A program made the position numbers and the translations under genes. Below, piece after piece: positions 40,387 to 49,540 of a stretch of 64,000 bases of DNA. Source of the stretch: Falsiroseomonas sp050563535 (lineage in GTDB: Bacteria > Pseudomonadota > Alphaproteobacteria > Acetobacterales > Acetobacteraceae); assembly GCF_050563535.1 (NCBI RefSeq), contig NZ_JBNXUO010000028.1:3665-67664 (forward strand). Reading direction: 5' to 3'. Under the pieces are notes generated by a model. The model did not search any database, was not told the origin of the DNA, and saw only the letters and a list, made by a program, of their open reading frames with translations. Each line of letters opens with the position of its first letter. The first letter of the stretch is position 1.

Positions 40387-41499
40387 ATGTCCTTCGAACG
40401 GCCCACCCTGACCGCCCTGCTGCGGCAGGCGCGGGCGGATCTGCGCGATGCCGTCGGCGGCGGCGCCATCCTCCGCAGCTCGCCGCTCGCGATCCTCGCC
40501 AAGGTCGCCTCCGGCCTCGTCCACGGCGTCTACGGCTATCTCGACTGGATCGCGCGGCAGGCGGTGCCGGCGACCGCGACGGGCGTCCACCTCATCGCCT
40601 GGGCGGCCCTGGTCGGCGTCATCCGCAAGGGCGAGGCCTCCGCGACCGGCAGCGCGACCTTCACCGGCACGCCGGGTGCGATCCTGGCGGAGGGCACGCG
40701 CCTGAGCCGCGCCGCCGACGGCGTGTCCTACCTCACCACCGCGATCGGCACCGTCGGCGGCGTCGGCACCGTGACGGTCCCGGTCGCGGCCGAACAGCCC
40801 GGCAGCGCCGGCAATGCCCCGGCCGGCGCGGAACTCGTCATCTCCGGCTCGGCGTCCGGGGTCAACGCCACCGGCGCGCTCGCCACCGCGGCCGCCGGCG
40901 GCGCGGACGAGGAGGCGGAGGAGGACTTCCGGACCCGCATGCTCGACCGTTACCGCGCGCCGCCGCAGGGCGGTGCCGCGGCGGACTACCCGCTCTGGGC
41001 CCTCGAGGTGCCCGGCGTCACCCGCGCCTGGGCGGCGCCGAACGGGGCCGGGGCGGGCACCGTGGTGGTCTACGTCATGCTCGACGATGTCCGGGCGTCC
41101 TTCGGTGGCTTTCCGCAGGGCACGGGCGGCGTCGCCGCGGCGGAGCCGCGCGGCATCCCGGCCACGGGCGACCAGCTGGTCGTGGCGGACCGCATCCACC
41201 CCCTCCGCCCCGCGACGGCGCTGGTGCATGTCGTCGCGCCGACCGCCTACCCGGTGAACCTGACGATCGCCGACCTGTCGGCCGACGACAGCGGGATCCG
41301 CGCCGCGATCACCGATGCGCTGCGCGGCATGTTCCGCCGCACCGCGGCCCCCGGCGGCACGATCTACCAGTCCGACCTGGTGGCCGCGATCGACGGCGTT
41401 CCCGGGGTCGGGCGGTTCTCGCTGCTGTCGCCGGTCGCCTCGCTTACCGCGCCGGCCGGCGCGCTGCCGGTGCTCGGCACCATCACCTGGCCGGCCTGA
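40387..41499 (+). CDS. Baseplate J-like protein (Mu gp47)
   Basis: 370 residues: FERPTLTALLRQARADLRDA, GVYGYLDWIARQAVPATATG, IRKGEASATGSATFTGTPGA, EEDFRTRMLDRYRAPPQGG and AWAAPNGAGAGTVVVYVMLD are the baseplate J/gp47 signature. It forms the baseplate wedges. It starts 102 bases after gp46; that gap has only an arginine-rich GC stretch. Confidence 0.93.
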   Translation: MSFERPTLTALLRQARADLRDAVGGGAILRSSPLAILAKVASGLVHGVYGYLDWIARQAVPATATGVHLIAWAALVGVIRKGEASATGSATFTGTPGAILAEGTRLSRAADGVSYLTTAIGTVGGVGTVTVPVAAEQPGSAGNAPAGAELVISGSASGVNATGALATAAAGGADEEAEEDFRTRMLDRYRAPPQGGAAADYPLWALEVPGVTRAWAAPNGAGAGTVVVYVMLDDVRASFGGFPQGTGGVAAAEPRGIPATGDQLVVADRIHPLRPATALVHVVAPTAYPVNLTIADLSADDSGIRAAITDALRGMFRRTAAPGGTIYQSDLVAAIDGVPGVGRFSLLSPVASLTAPAGALPVLGTITWPA

Positions 41500-41501
41500 C
41501 G

Positions 41502-42101
41502 ATGGCCGATGTCGATCGCGGTGCCGCGGACCACCTGGCCGCGGCGCGGGCCCTCATGCCGACCGGCGCGGTCTGGCCGCGCCACCCCGGCACCACCCAG
41601 GATGCGGTGCTGGGCGGCCTGGTCGCCGGCGTCGCGCGGCTGCGTGCCCGCGCCCGGGGGCTGCTGGTCGATGCCTTCCCGGGCAGCGCGCTGGAACTGC
41701 TGGCCGACTGGGAACTCACCGTCGGCCTGCCGGACCCCTGCACCGGCACGCCGGACACGGTGCAGCAGCGCCGGGCGGGTGTCGTGGCGCGGGTCGCCGC
41801 GCGCGGCGGCCAGTCGGTCCCCTACCTCGTCGGCGTCGCGGCGGCCGCGGGCTTCGCCGTGACGATCGAGGAACACGCCCCGGCCCGCGCCGGCGTCGCC
41901 ACCGCCGGATCGCCCGTCGGCGGCGAGGCCTGGGCCCATGCCCTGACCGTGCGTGCGCCGGCGGACACCGTCACCGAGGCGCAGGCCGGCGCGGCCGTCG
42001 CCGGCGAACCGCTGCGGAGCTGGGGCAACGGGCCGCTGGAATGCGCCCTGTCGCGCCTGCGGCCCGCCCACACCGTCATCCGCTTCCTCTACGGGACCTG
42101 A
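41502..42101 (+). CDS. Mu gp48 / YmfQ-like baseplate protein (DUF2313)
   Basis: 199 residues: DHLAAARALMPTGAVWPRHP, DAFPGSALELLADWELTVGL and TVQQRRAGVVARVAARGGQS are typical for the DUF2313/gp48 family that links wedge to tail fibre. Two bases behind gp47. Confidence 0.9.
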   Translation: MADVDRGAADHLAAARALMPTGAVWPRHPGTTQDAVLGGLVAGVARLRARARGLLVDAFPGSALELLADWELTVGLPDPCTGTPDTVQQRRAGVVARVAARGGQSVPYLVGVAAAAGFAVTIEEHAPARAGVATAGSPVGGEAWAHALTVRAPADTVTEAQAGAAVAGEPLRSWGNGPLECALSRLRPAHTVIRFLYGT

Positions 42102-42104
42102 TCC

Positions 42105-42662
42105 ATGCGCCGCATCGATGTCGCCACCGCCGCCGCCGCCGCCCCCGCGGTCCCGGCCGCGGGAACGGAAGGCTTCTTCACCAACGGGAACCCGGGTGGC
42201 GGCGTGCCCGCCACCGTCATCCCCGACTGGTTCCTCAACATGCTGCAGGAGGAACTGCGCGCCGTCGTCGTCGCCGGCGGCCTGACGCCGAGCAAGACGG
42301 TCTGGACCCAGCTGCGCGACGCGCTGGCCGTGCTCTACGGCGGCGGGGGCAGCCTCGGCGGCAACGGCTGGCAGCGGCTGCCCGGCGGCCTCATCGTCCA
42401 GTGGGGCCTCGTCACCACCCCGACCGCGGCCGGGCAGAACATCAACGCGACGCAGACCGTCACGCTGCCGACCACCTTCCCCACCGGGGCGCTGCGGGCG
42501 CTCGTCTCGCTGATCCATGGCGGCATCGTCGGCACCGGCTGGGGCGGGACGAATGTATGGCTCAGCGGCGTGACCGCATCGCAGATCACCGTCACCGGCA
42601 TCGCCTCGGGCTACGCGCCCACGCAGGGGTTCCAGGCGGCCTACCTCGTGCTCGGGAACTGA
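42105..42662 (+). CDS. Tail fibre/collar-like protein
   Basis: 185 residues. Conserved tail-fibre N-terminal pattern GFFTNGNPGGGVPATVIPDW then FLNMLQEELRAVVVAGGLTP and TVWTQLRDALAVLY; the C-terminal part (WQRLPGGLIVQWGLVTTPTA; AAYLVLGN) resembles the gp53-like fibre tip domain. Short fibre or connector that holds the recognition proteins. Confidence 0.8.
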   Translation: MRRIDVATAAAAAPAVPAAGTEGFFTNGNPGGGVPATVIPDWFLNMLQEELRAVVVAGGLTPSKTVWTQLRDALAVLYGGGGSLGGNGWQRLPGGLIVQWGLVTTPTAAGQNINATQTVTLPTTFPTGALRALVSLIHGGIVGTGWGGTNVWLSGVTASQITVTGIASGYAPTQGFQAAYLVLGN

Positions 42663-42666
42663 TGAC

Positions 42667-43131
42667 ATGACCATCTTCGCCCTGACCGACGCGGACGGCC
42701 GCGTGCTGGCTTTCCATGACGCGACGCTGCACGCTGCGATTCCGCCCGGCAGCTTCCCCATCCCGGCCGAGACCTGGACCGCCTGGATCGCCGATACGGC
42801 GGGGCAGCGATGGGACGGCACCGCGCTTGTCCCCTGCGATCCGCCGCCGTCGCCGCCCGCGCCGCCGATCCGTCGCATCCGGACCCTGGCCTTCCGCCGC
42901 CGCCTCTCGCCCGCCTCGCGCGCCGCGATCACGCTGGCCGCGTCGCAGGCGATGGAGGGCGGCTCGGCCGAGCTGCAGATGTTCCTGGACGATCTTGCCG
43001 CGAGCCGCGAGGTGGATCTCGACGATCCGGAGATCGCGGCCGGCGTCGCCACGCTGCGGGGCGCCGGCCTGGTCACCCCCGCGGAAGCGGCCGCGCTGCT
43101 GGCCGACGGCACGCCGGCCGAGACCGCCTGA
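42667..43131 (+). CDS. Hypothetical protein, tail fibre assembly-like position
   Basis: 154 residues. The first 60 residues read like small phage proteins found after fibre genes (MTIFALTDADGRVLAFHDAT; WIADTAGQRWDGTALVPCDP); a proline spacer separates a helical C-terminal half (LSPASRAAITLAASQAMEGG). Possibly a fibre assembly or accessory protein. Confidence 0.6.
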   Translation: MTIFALTDADGRVLAFHDATLHAAIPPGSFPIPAETWTAWIADTAGQRWDGTALVPCDPPPSPPAPPIRRIRTLAFRRRLSPASRAAITLAASQAMEGGSAELQMFLDDLAASREVDLDDPEIAAGVATLRGAGLVTPAEAAALLADGTPAETA

Positions 43132-43176
43132 CACCCAGCCCCGACCCGACGCCCCCCATCACGTCCGGAGATCCCG

Positions 43177-46100
43177 ATGAGCGCGACGCTCGCGGCCGTC
43201 ACGGCGACGCTGCGCTTCGAGCGCGACGCCGGCCGCCTGCGCCCCCGCTACTGGCGGGGCGAAAGCCTGCGGGTCCTGGCCGACTTCGCCGACCAGGTCG
43301 CCGCGACGCCCGCCGCCGTGGCGGGGGTCGAATTCCGGCTCCGCAAGCCGGACGGCACCGTGCTGGTCCTCAGCGGCGCGGCAGTGGGCGGCGCTGCGGC
43401 GACCTGGTGGGTCGATGTCGGGCTCGACCAGGCCGGCGCCTGGGCCGTGCGCGTGTCCTGCGCCGGCCCCACCGAAGCGGTGGATGAGCGGGTCTTCGAC
43501 TGCGTAGCATCCGCCGTGGTGCCCGCGGATGGCGCCCCGCCCTGGGTCGATGCCGGCAGCGGCGCGCTCATCACGCCGTCCGGCCAGCCGGTGACGGCGC
43601 AGCGCATCGACAATCTCCCGGCCCTCGGCGCGCCGCTCGAGGAGGACCTGTTGCCCGTGGTGCGGGGCGGCCAGGGCGGCCGCGTATCCTGGCAGGGGCT
43701 GCGCGATGCGGCGGCGGCGGCGCGGCAGGACGACCTAGCGCCCCTGCTGCCGGTCGCCAACATCATCCGCGACGGGGAGTTCACGGCCGCCGGCTTCGGC
43801 GCGGTGCCCGATGGCACGACGGACAACGCGGCTGCGTTGCAGCTCCTGCTCACGCGGGGGGCAGGCCGCGAGGTCAGGATCCGCAGGACGGCCGCGGGCA
43901 GCATCTACCGGCTGGCAGCCGGCCTGGTCGTGCCGCCGCGCACGCGCGTCATCATCGACGGGGGTGTCGCGCTGGACTTCGGGCCGGCGGCAGCCAACGT
44001 CACCGGCCTCCTCGTCGCCGGTTCCGCCGGCGGCGCGGTGGCGCTGACGGGCGATGCGGTGCGCGGGACGATGACGATCGCGGTCGCCGACGGCGCGGCG
44101 ATCCCGCCCGGCGCGCTGCTGCGCATCTGGTCCACCGACCTGTTCGACCCCGGCCGCACCAACTCCCGCCTGGGCGAGATGGTGCGCGTCGGGGGCGTGA
44201 CCGGCAACATGGTCACCCTGCAGTCCGCGCTGTGGGACACCTACCGCCTGGCGGCCGCCGCGATGGTCGAGGTCGTGACGCCGTCGACCGGCGTCGTGAT
44301 CGAGGGGGGCCAGATCTGGGGGCCGACGACGCCACCCGGCGACGCCGCCGCCGCGATCCGGTTCTACCGCGCGCAGGACGTGACCGTGCGGGGCGTGGAG
44401 ATCGCGCGTTTCGACGCCGTCCACATCCAGTTCCGGGACACGATCTCCGGCGTGGCGGAACACTGCACGACCCTCGACACCGTCACCGCGACCACGGGCT
44501 ACGGCGTCTCCTTCTCCGATGCCGCGCAGCACTGCCGCGCGCACCACATGACCAGCCGCAACTGCCGCCACGCGGTGACGACCGGCAACAGCGCCGCCTA
44601 TGGCGGCATCCCGCGCGACTGCGAATACGCGTTCTCGGACGTCGAGAATTCGGCGCGGGCGAACTACGGCGCGGGCGGCGGCGGCGACGCGCTCGACACC
44701 CACGCGGCGGCAGAGCGGATCAACTTCCGCCATGTCACCGTCAGGGGCGCGACGCTGCAGGCGGTGAACTTCGAATGTGCCAGCGGCGTGATCGAGCATG
44801 TCCGGGTGATCGGCGCCGACAGCCACGGCATCGGGGTCCACAACGAGACGGGGCGGCCGGGCGACATCCGGATCCTCAACTGCGAGGTCGAGGCGGTCGG
44901 CCTGGCCGCATCGGGCGTCGGAATCCGCGTCGCGGTCGGCAACGCCTCCGCAGCCGGCTACGACCGGGTGGACATCATCGGCAACCGCGTGCGCGACTTC
45001 AACGCGCAGGGCCTGTTCGTGCAGGGCGACGCCGCGCGCGCCATCGCCGGCGGCCGGATCGAGGGCAACCGCGTCGATGCGCGGGGGCGCTCGGTCGCGG
45101 CCGATGCGGTGTGGATCCGCGATGCCCGCAACCTGCGGGTCGGCGGCAACACGGTCATCACCAACGGGACCGCCCAGCACGCGATCCGGCTGCGCGACAC
45201 CGCAGCCCCCCGCATCCGCGACAATGCCGTGCACCTGCCCGCCGGCGCCACCGGCACGGCGATCTGGCTCAACGCCACCGCGCCGGGCCTGGTCGACGGC
45301 GCGCAGGCCAGCGGCAACGGGGTGACTGCCGACGGCCCCACCTCGGCCGTGGGCATCCGCCTCGACGACGGGGTCGGCAACGCTCGGATCGCGGCGGACA
45401 ACGACCTGCGGGGCTGCGCGACCCCCTATGTGCGGGGCGCCAACGCCAGCAACCGGGTCGCCGCCGACACGCGGCGGACGGCCACCATCGTGGGCGGGAC
45501 CGTCGCCGCTTGGCCGGACACGCGCGACCTGGTGGTCGACACGGAAGGCGGCGCCGCCTCCGACGACCTCGACACAGTCACCGGCCTCGAGGACGGGCAG
45601 GAACTGCGGATCAGCGCCGCCAACCCGGCCCGCACCGTCAACCTGCGCGACGCCTCGGTCAGTGGCGGCAACATCCGCACGCTGCGGGCCGTCACCCAGC
45701 CGCTCGCTGCCACGCTGTCCGCAGCGCGGTTCGTTGCCCGCGGCGGGGAGGTGGTGATGACCGGGGGCGCCTACTACGGCGCCGACGACGCGGCCGCACC
45801 GCTGCAGTCCGCCACCCCGGCGGTCCTCGACAGCAGCCGTCAGGTCGCCAACACCGAATGGGTGACGGCGCGCATGGTGGCGCTGATGGACGGCATCCTC
45901 GGCGGCCGCAGCGTGCTGCTGCGGCCGAACCTGCTGTCCGGGCTCGCCTTCGCGCGTGCCACGGCGGGCAACCGGGTCTCGGCCGCCGGCGTGGTGGAGG
46001 GCATCGCCCCCAACCTGCCGCGCTGGGACGGACCCGCCGGCGAGATGGCCCTGGACGGCGCCCGCACGAACGAACTGCTGCACAGCGGGGATTTCGGGCA

Positions 46101-47112
46101 GGCAGCCTGGACCAAGGTGGGCGTCGCGGCCATCGCGGCCTGGGGTGGCGGCACCGCGCCGGACGGCACTGCCACGGCGCAGACACTCGGGGGGACGGGG
46201 GCATCCACCTCGCTCGCGGTCGGCCAGTCGCGCGCCAAGCCGGCCGCGCCGATGTGGCTGTCCTGCAGCGTGTTCACGCGCGGTGCAGCAGGGCTCTACC
46301 TGCATCTCTGGGCGGATGCGGGCACCAACGGCAACGGCGGCCGCGCGGTGGTCGACCTCGGCGCCATGGCGATCGTGAGCACCGCCGTGTTCGGTTCCTT
46401 CACCGGCATCGAGGCTGGGATCGAGGCGACCGGCAACGGCTGGTGGCGCCCCTGGCTGACGGTGACGAGCGGAAGCGAGACGACGCACCGGCATTACGCC
46501 CTGCTGAGCAACAGCCCGGCCACGGTGACCTGGTCGCCGGCGGGCGTCGCCGTGCCGGTCTGGGGCGCGCAGCTCGAACGCGCACGGGGGCCCTCCGCCT
46601 ATGTCGCGACCGGCGCGGCTGCCGCGACGCGGGCGGCGGAAGGGCTGTCCGGGGCGCTGGCGGTGCTGTGGCCGGCGGGCGAGGGGACGGTCCTCGCGTC
46701 GCTGCGGCTGCCCTTCCCGGCGGGCGCCGCGGATCGCGTGCTGATGCAGCTGGACGACGGTGGCAACGGCAACCGCCTGATCGTCCGCAACCCGGCGGGC
46801 ACGGGGAATATCCGCCTGTCCACGGTCACGGCGGGTGGCGCGGTGGCGGATGTCACGACGCTCGGCACGGTGACGCGGGGGCGCCAAGCGATCGCCCTCG
46901 CGCTCAAGGGCGGGCGGGCCGTGGTGCAGTTGCAGGGCGGCGCGCCCGCGAGCGTCGCCGCGCTGGCCTTCACGCCGACGACCCTGCGCCTCGGCAACGA
47001 CGCAGGCCTGGGCGCCGGCGCGGATGCCCGCGTGCTCGGCATCGACAGGCTTGGCTACGCGGCAGCGGACGACCTGCTCGCCGGCTTCATGTCGCCGCTG
47101 CTGATGCCCTGA
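43177..47112 (+). CDS. Large tail spike with right-handed beta-helix (pectate-lyase-like)
   Basis: 1311 residues, the largest protein of the prophage. Residues 1-190 are an N-terminal virion-anchoring region (with an Ig/BppU-like part). At about 203 the pectate-lyase-3 signature AAGFGAVPDGTTDNAAALQL opens a long parallel beta-helix (GVVIEGGQIWG; RVDIIGNRVRDFNAQGLFVQ; RNLRVGGNTVITNGTAQHAI) to about 800. Residues 915-1300 look like one or two jelly-roll carbohydrate-binding domains (LHSGDFGQAAWTKVGVAAIA; GRQAIALALKGGRAVVQLQG). It probably binds and may cleave a surface polysaccharide of the host. Enzyme type cannot be set from sequence. Confidence 0.85.
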   Translation: MSATLAAVTATLRFERDAGRLRPRYWRGESLRVLADFADQVAATPAAVAGVEFRLRKPDGTVLVLSGAAVGGAAATWWVDVGLDQAGAWAVRVSCAGPTEAVDERVFDCVASAVVPADGAPPWVDAGSGALITPSGQPVTAQRIDNLPALGAPLEEDLLPVVRGGQGGRVSWQGLRDAAAAARQDDLAPLLPVANIIRDGEFTAAGFGAVPDGTTDNAAALQLLLTRGAGREVRIRRTAAGSIYRLAAGLVVPPRTRVIIDGGVALDFGPAAANVTGLLVAGSAGGAVALTGDAVRGTMTIAVADGAAIPPGALLRIWSTDLFDPGRTNSRLGEMVRVGGVTGNMVTLQSALWDTYRLAAAAMVEVVTPSTGVVIEGGQIWGPTTPPGDAAAAIRFYRAQDVTVRGVEIARFDAVHIQFRDTISGVAEHCTTLDTVTATTGYGVSFSDAAQHCRAHHMTSRNCRHAVTTGNSAAYGGIPRDCEYAFSDVENSARANYGAGGGGDALDTHAAAERINFRHVTVRGATLQAVNFECASGVIEHVRVIGADSHGIGVHNETGRPGDIRILNCEVEAVGLAASGVGIRVAVGNASAAGYDRVDIIGNRVRDFNAQGLFVQGDAARAIAGGRIEGNRVDARGRSVAADAVWIRDARNLRVGGNTVITNGTAQHAIRLRDTAAPRIRDNAVHLPAGATGTAIWLNATAPGLVDGAQASGNGVTADGPTSAVGIRLDDGVGNARIAADNDLRGCATPYVRGANASNRVAADTRRTATIVGGTVAAWPDTRDLVVDTEGGAASDDLDTVTGLEDGQELRISAANPARTVNLRDASVSGGNIRTLRAVTQPLAATLSAARFVARGGEVVMTGGAYYGADDAAAPLQSATPAVLDSSRQVANTEWVTARMVALMDGILGGRSVLLRPNLLSGLAFARATAGNRVSAAGVVEGIAPNLPRWDGPAGEMALDGARTNELLHSGDFGQAAWTKVGVAAIAAWGGGTAPDGTATAQTLGGTGASTSLAVGQSRAKPAAPMWLSCSVFTRGAAGLYLHLWADAGTNGNGGRAVVDLGAMAIVSTAVFGSFTGIEAGIEATGNGWWRPWLTVTSGSETTHRHYALLSNSPATVTWSPAGVAVPVWGAQLERARGPSAYVATGAAAATRAAEGLSGALAVLWPAGEGTVLASLRLPFPAGAADRVLMQLDDGGNGNRLIVRNPAGTGNIRLSTVTAGGAVADVTTLGTVTRGRQAIALALKGGRAVVQLQGGAPASVAALAFTPTTLRLGNDAGLGAGADARVLGIDRLGYAAADDLLAGFMSPLLMP

Positions 47113-47145
47113 AGCTGCGGGCGGCCCCACCAACAAGGATTCCCC

Positions 47146-47526
47146 ATGCCTGACGTCACCTTCCCCGGAAGGGCGGCCTCGGCCGCGCTCACGCGTCACT
47201 TCCAGGACCCCGCCAGCGGCGCGCTGGAGCCCTATGTCCGGGCCGGCAGCAGCGGCACGACGCGCACCGACCTGTCCGGCTCCATCGCCGCGGCCGACAC
47301 GGCGCAGGTGATGGCCGTCTCGAACCCGAACCGCCGCGCGCTGGGCGTGCAGAACACCTCGGGCGCCGAGCTCCGGCTGCGCTCGACCGGCGTCGCCTCC
47401 TCCTCCGCCGGCATCCGCATCCCGCCCGGGGCCCTCTACGAGGCTGCGGCGCATGACGTGCCGGTCACCGCGCTCAGCATCTGGGGCGCGACCGCGGGGC
47501 AGACCTTCGTGGCCTGGGAGGCCTGA
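47146..47526 (+). CDS. Hypothetical small virion-associated protein
   Basis: 126 residues, beta-rich (TAQVMAVSNPNRRALGVQNT; IRIPPGALYEAAAHDVPVTA; ISIWGATAGQTFVAWEA-like ending). Such jelly-roll-like small proteins often follow fibre genes and may cap or decorate the spike. Not recognised at family level. Confidence 0.6.
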   Translation: MPDVTFPGRAASAALTRHFQDPASGALEPYVRAGSSGTTRTDLSGSIAAADTAQVMAVSNPNRRALGVQNTSGAELRLRSTGVASSSAGIRIPPGALYEAAAHDVPVTALSIWGATAGQTFVAWEA

Positions 47527-47529
47527 CGC

Positions 47530-48474
47530 ATGCCGATGTGGCTGGAACCCCGGGCCCGCAGCGTCACGCTGACGGGCGGCGTCCCCTATTCGCCCGGGCC
47601 GGATGTGGTGGCGATCCGCATCATCGCCGGTGGCGGTGGCGGGGGTGGCGGCGGCGGCGCGCGCACGGCGGCCGGCTCCGCCTCGTCCGGCGGCGGCGGC
47701 GGCGGCGGCGCCGCCGTGGTCGAGCGCGTGATCCCCGCCGCGGAGATCACCGGGCCGCTCACCCCCACCATCGGCGCCGGCGGCAACGGCGGGGCCGGCG
47801 CGACGGTGGGCAACACCGCGGGCGGGGCGGGGGCGGCCGGCGGCAACACGACGCTGCTGATGGGGGGCGTCGCGATCCTGACCGCCTTCGCCGGCGGTGG
47901 CGGCGCGGGGGGGCAGCTGGCCGGCGTCAGCGGCGGCGGCGGCGGCGGTGGCTTCGCCGGGGTGGGCGGCAGCACCGCGACCGGGGTGGCCGGCACCGCC
48001 GGGCCGAGCGGCGGCGGGATCGGCGGCGCGGGCACGCAGCCGTCCCCCGTCACGTCCGGCGGGACCAATGCCGGTGGCGGCGGCGGGGGCGGCGGCGGCG
48101 CCAATGGCGCGGTCGGCAGCATCGCAGGCGCTTCGCTGTCCGGCGGCAGCGGCGGCGCGGGCGGGGGCGGCGTCAGCACCGCCAGCACCGCCTTCGCGGG
48201 CGGCACGGGCAGGTCTCCGCTGGCCGGTGGTGCCCTGTTCAGCATCGGCGGCACGGTGCCGGCCGGTGCCGGCACGGCCGGTGCGCCGGTGCCCGGCATG
48301 GCAGGATTCTCCGGCGCCGGCGGCGGTGGCGCGATCGGCGCGGTGGGGGGCGCGGGCGGCGCCGGCGGCCGGTCCGCCGGCGGCGGCGGCGGCGGCTCGG
48401 CCGAAGCGGCGATCGGCGGCGCTGGCGGGCGCGGCGGCGACGGCTTCATCACCGTCATCGAACTGCTGGCGTGA
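47530..48474 (+). CDS. Glycine-rich protein, phage adhesin-like
   Basis: 314 residues, over 40 % glycine. A short N-terminal domain (MPMWLEPRARSVTLTGGVPY, VVAIRIIAGGG) is followed by some ten poly-Gly stretches separated by short variable segments (SASSGGGGGGG, FAGGGGAGGQLAGVSGGGGG, TNAGGGGGGGGGANGAVGSI). Similar Gly-rich arrays pack as polyglycine II helices in T-even gp38 adhesins, with the segments between acting as receptor-binding loops. It directly follows the tail spike, which supports a receptor-binding tip. The frame is real, as it starts and ends tightly between coupled genes. Confidence 0.7.
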   Translation: MPMWLEPRARSVTLTGGVPYSPGPDVVAIRIIAGGGGGGGGGGARTAAGSASSGGGGGGGAAVVERVIPAAEITGPLTPTIGAGGNGGAGATVGNTAGGAGAAGGNTTLLMGGVAILTAFAGGGGAGGQLAGVSGGGGGGGFAGVGGSTATGVAGTAGPSGGGIGGAGTQPSPVTSGGTNAGGGGGGGGGANGAVGSIAGASLSGGSGGAGGGGVSTASTAFAGGTGRSPLAGGALFSIGGTVPAGAGTAGAPVPGMAGFSGAGGGGAIGAVGGAGGAGGRSAGGGGGGSAEAAIGGAGGRGGDGFITVIELLA

Positions 48475-48481
48475 CCGGCCG

Positions 48482-48808
48482 ATGACCCTGCTTCCCGAAC
48501 CGCTGCCCAGCGGCGCCGAGGCCGGCGCCTCGCTGCTGGCGGCGATGGCCGGCCGCACGCTGCTGCTGGCCAAGGTCTCCCGCGAGAGCCTCACCTGGCG
48601 CCGCGTCGCGACGGTGCTGGTCTACGAACTGCCGCTGATCGCCGGCTGCGCCGCGCTCGGCGCGCTTGGCTGCCACGCGGCCGGCGTCGAAGGGTCGCCC
48701 GCGCTCGTCGTCATCGGCGTGATCGCGAACAAGGGCCCGGCGGTGCTGGACCCGGTCATCGACGCGGCGATCGATGCGCTGAAGGCCGCGCTTCGGCGAC
48801 CGCGCTGA
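48482..48808 (+). CDS. Holin-like membrane protein
   Basis: 108 residues with two probable transmembrane helices (VATVLVYELPLIAGCAALGA; SPALVVIGVIANKGPAVLD) and a basic C-terminus (KAALRRPR). This layout and its position before the putative endolysin fit a holin, possibly of the LydA kind. Starts 7 bases after the adhesin-like gene. Confidence 0.65.
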   Translation: MTLLPEPLPSGAEAGASLLAAMAGRTLLLAKVSRESLTWRRVATVLVYELPLIAGCAALGALGCHAAGVEGSPALVVIGVIANKGPAVLDPVIDAAIDALKAALRRPR

Positions 48809-48857
48809 CGCACGCCGCCCGCGATGCGGCGGCACCCCAAGCACAGGAATCCTTCCG

Positions 48858-49025
48858 ATGAACATCGACCCCGTTCTGTCCGGGCAGCTGCGCCATGTCC
48901 TCTCCGGCGTCGGCGGCGCCGTGGCCGGCAGTGCGATCGCCGGCGAAAGTCTGGAAGCCGCGATCGGCGGCATCGTGCTGTGGCTGATCGGCCAGGCCTG
49001 GTCCTGGTGGGCGAAGCGCGCGTGA
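48858..49025 (+). CDS. Small second holin-like protein (Pam3 gp28-like)
   Basis: 55 residues: MNIDPVLSGQLRHVLSGVGG then one hydrophobic helix AAIGGIVLWLIGQAWSWW and a basic end AKRA. Small one-helix proteins of this pattern occur in lysis cassettes (Pam3 gp28-like holins). A strong RBS-like AGGAAT precedes it. Stop overlaps the GTG of the endolysin gene. Confidence 0.65.
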   Translation: MNIDPVLSGQLRHVLSGVGGAVAGSAIAGESLEAAIGGIVLWLIGQAWSWWAKRA

Positions 49026-49540
49026 CGCGGCACCCGACACCGGGGGCCTTCCTCGCCGGGGTGGTGGATCCCGGGCTGGACTGGGTGCGGCTGCACACCG
49101 GGATCAGCAGCGGCCGCGCCGCGGCGCGCCGCTTCCTGCTGGCGGTGGCAATCCAGGAAACCGGGCTGGCCGCCCGCGCGCAGGCAGTGGCCGGCGACGC
49201 GGCGCGGGCCGGGCCGGCGCGCGGCTGGTGGCAGTTCGAAGCGCCGACGATCGGGCTGCTGCTGCGCCACCCGGCCTCGTCACAGCCGCTGCGGGCGATG
49301 TGCGCCGCCGCCTGGGTGCGCCCGGAACCCGACGACATCTGGCGCGCGATCGAGGGGCACGACCTCCTCGCGCTTGGCGTCGCGCGGCTGCTGCTGCTGA
49401 CGGACCCGTTCGACATCCCGGCAGACGAGGCTGCGGCTTGGCAATGCTACGCGGCGCGGCTGTGGCGCCCCGGCAAGCCGCATCCCGACCGGTGGCCTGC
49501 GGCTTGGCGCGCCGCAGTGGCGGCCACGGTGCCGTACTAA
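49022..49540 (+). CDS. Putative endolysin (lysozyme/transglycosylase-like)
   Basis: 172 residues from a GTG at 49022 that overlaps the holin-like stop. RFLLAVAIQETGLAARAQAV resembles the catalytic-Glu helix of lysozyme-fold enzymes and ARGWWQFEAPTIGLLL the following 'GxxQF' element, with AAAWVRPEPDDIWRAIEGHD later. Position after two holin-like genes supports cell-wall lysis. No signal peptide. Family remains uncertain. Confidence 0.65.
   Translation: MTRHPTPGAFLAGVVDPGLDWVRLHTGISSGRAAARRFLLAVAIQETGLAARAQAVAGDAARAGPARGWWQFEAPTIGLLLRHPASSQPLRAMCAAAWVRPEPDDIWRAIEGHDLLALGVARLLLLTDPFDIPADEAAAWQCYAARLWRPGKPHPDRWPAAWRAAVAATVPY

Noticed and set aside
47586..48458. Proline-rich minus-strand frame opposite the glycine-rich protein
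   Set aside because: Pro repeats are just the complement of Gly codons; no coupled neighbours on that strand.
43735..48594. 1619-codon open frame on the minus strand under the spike and adhesin-like genes
   Set aside because: It is antisense to well-supported tail genes, Arg/Ala/Gly-rich with no domain, and open only because of high GC codon bias.
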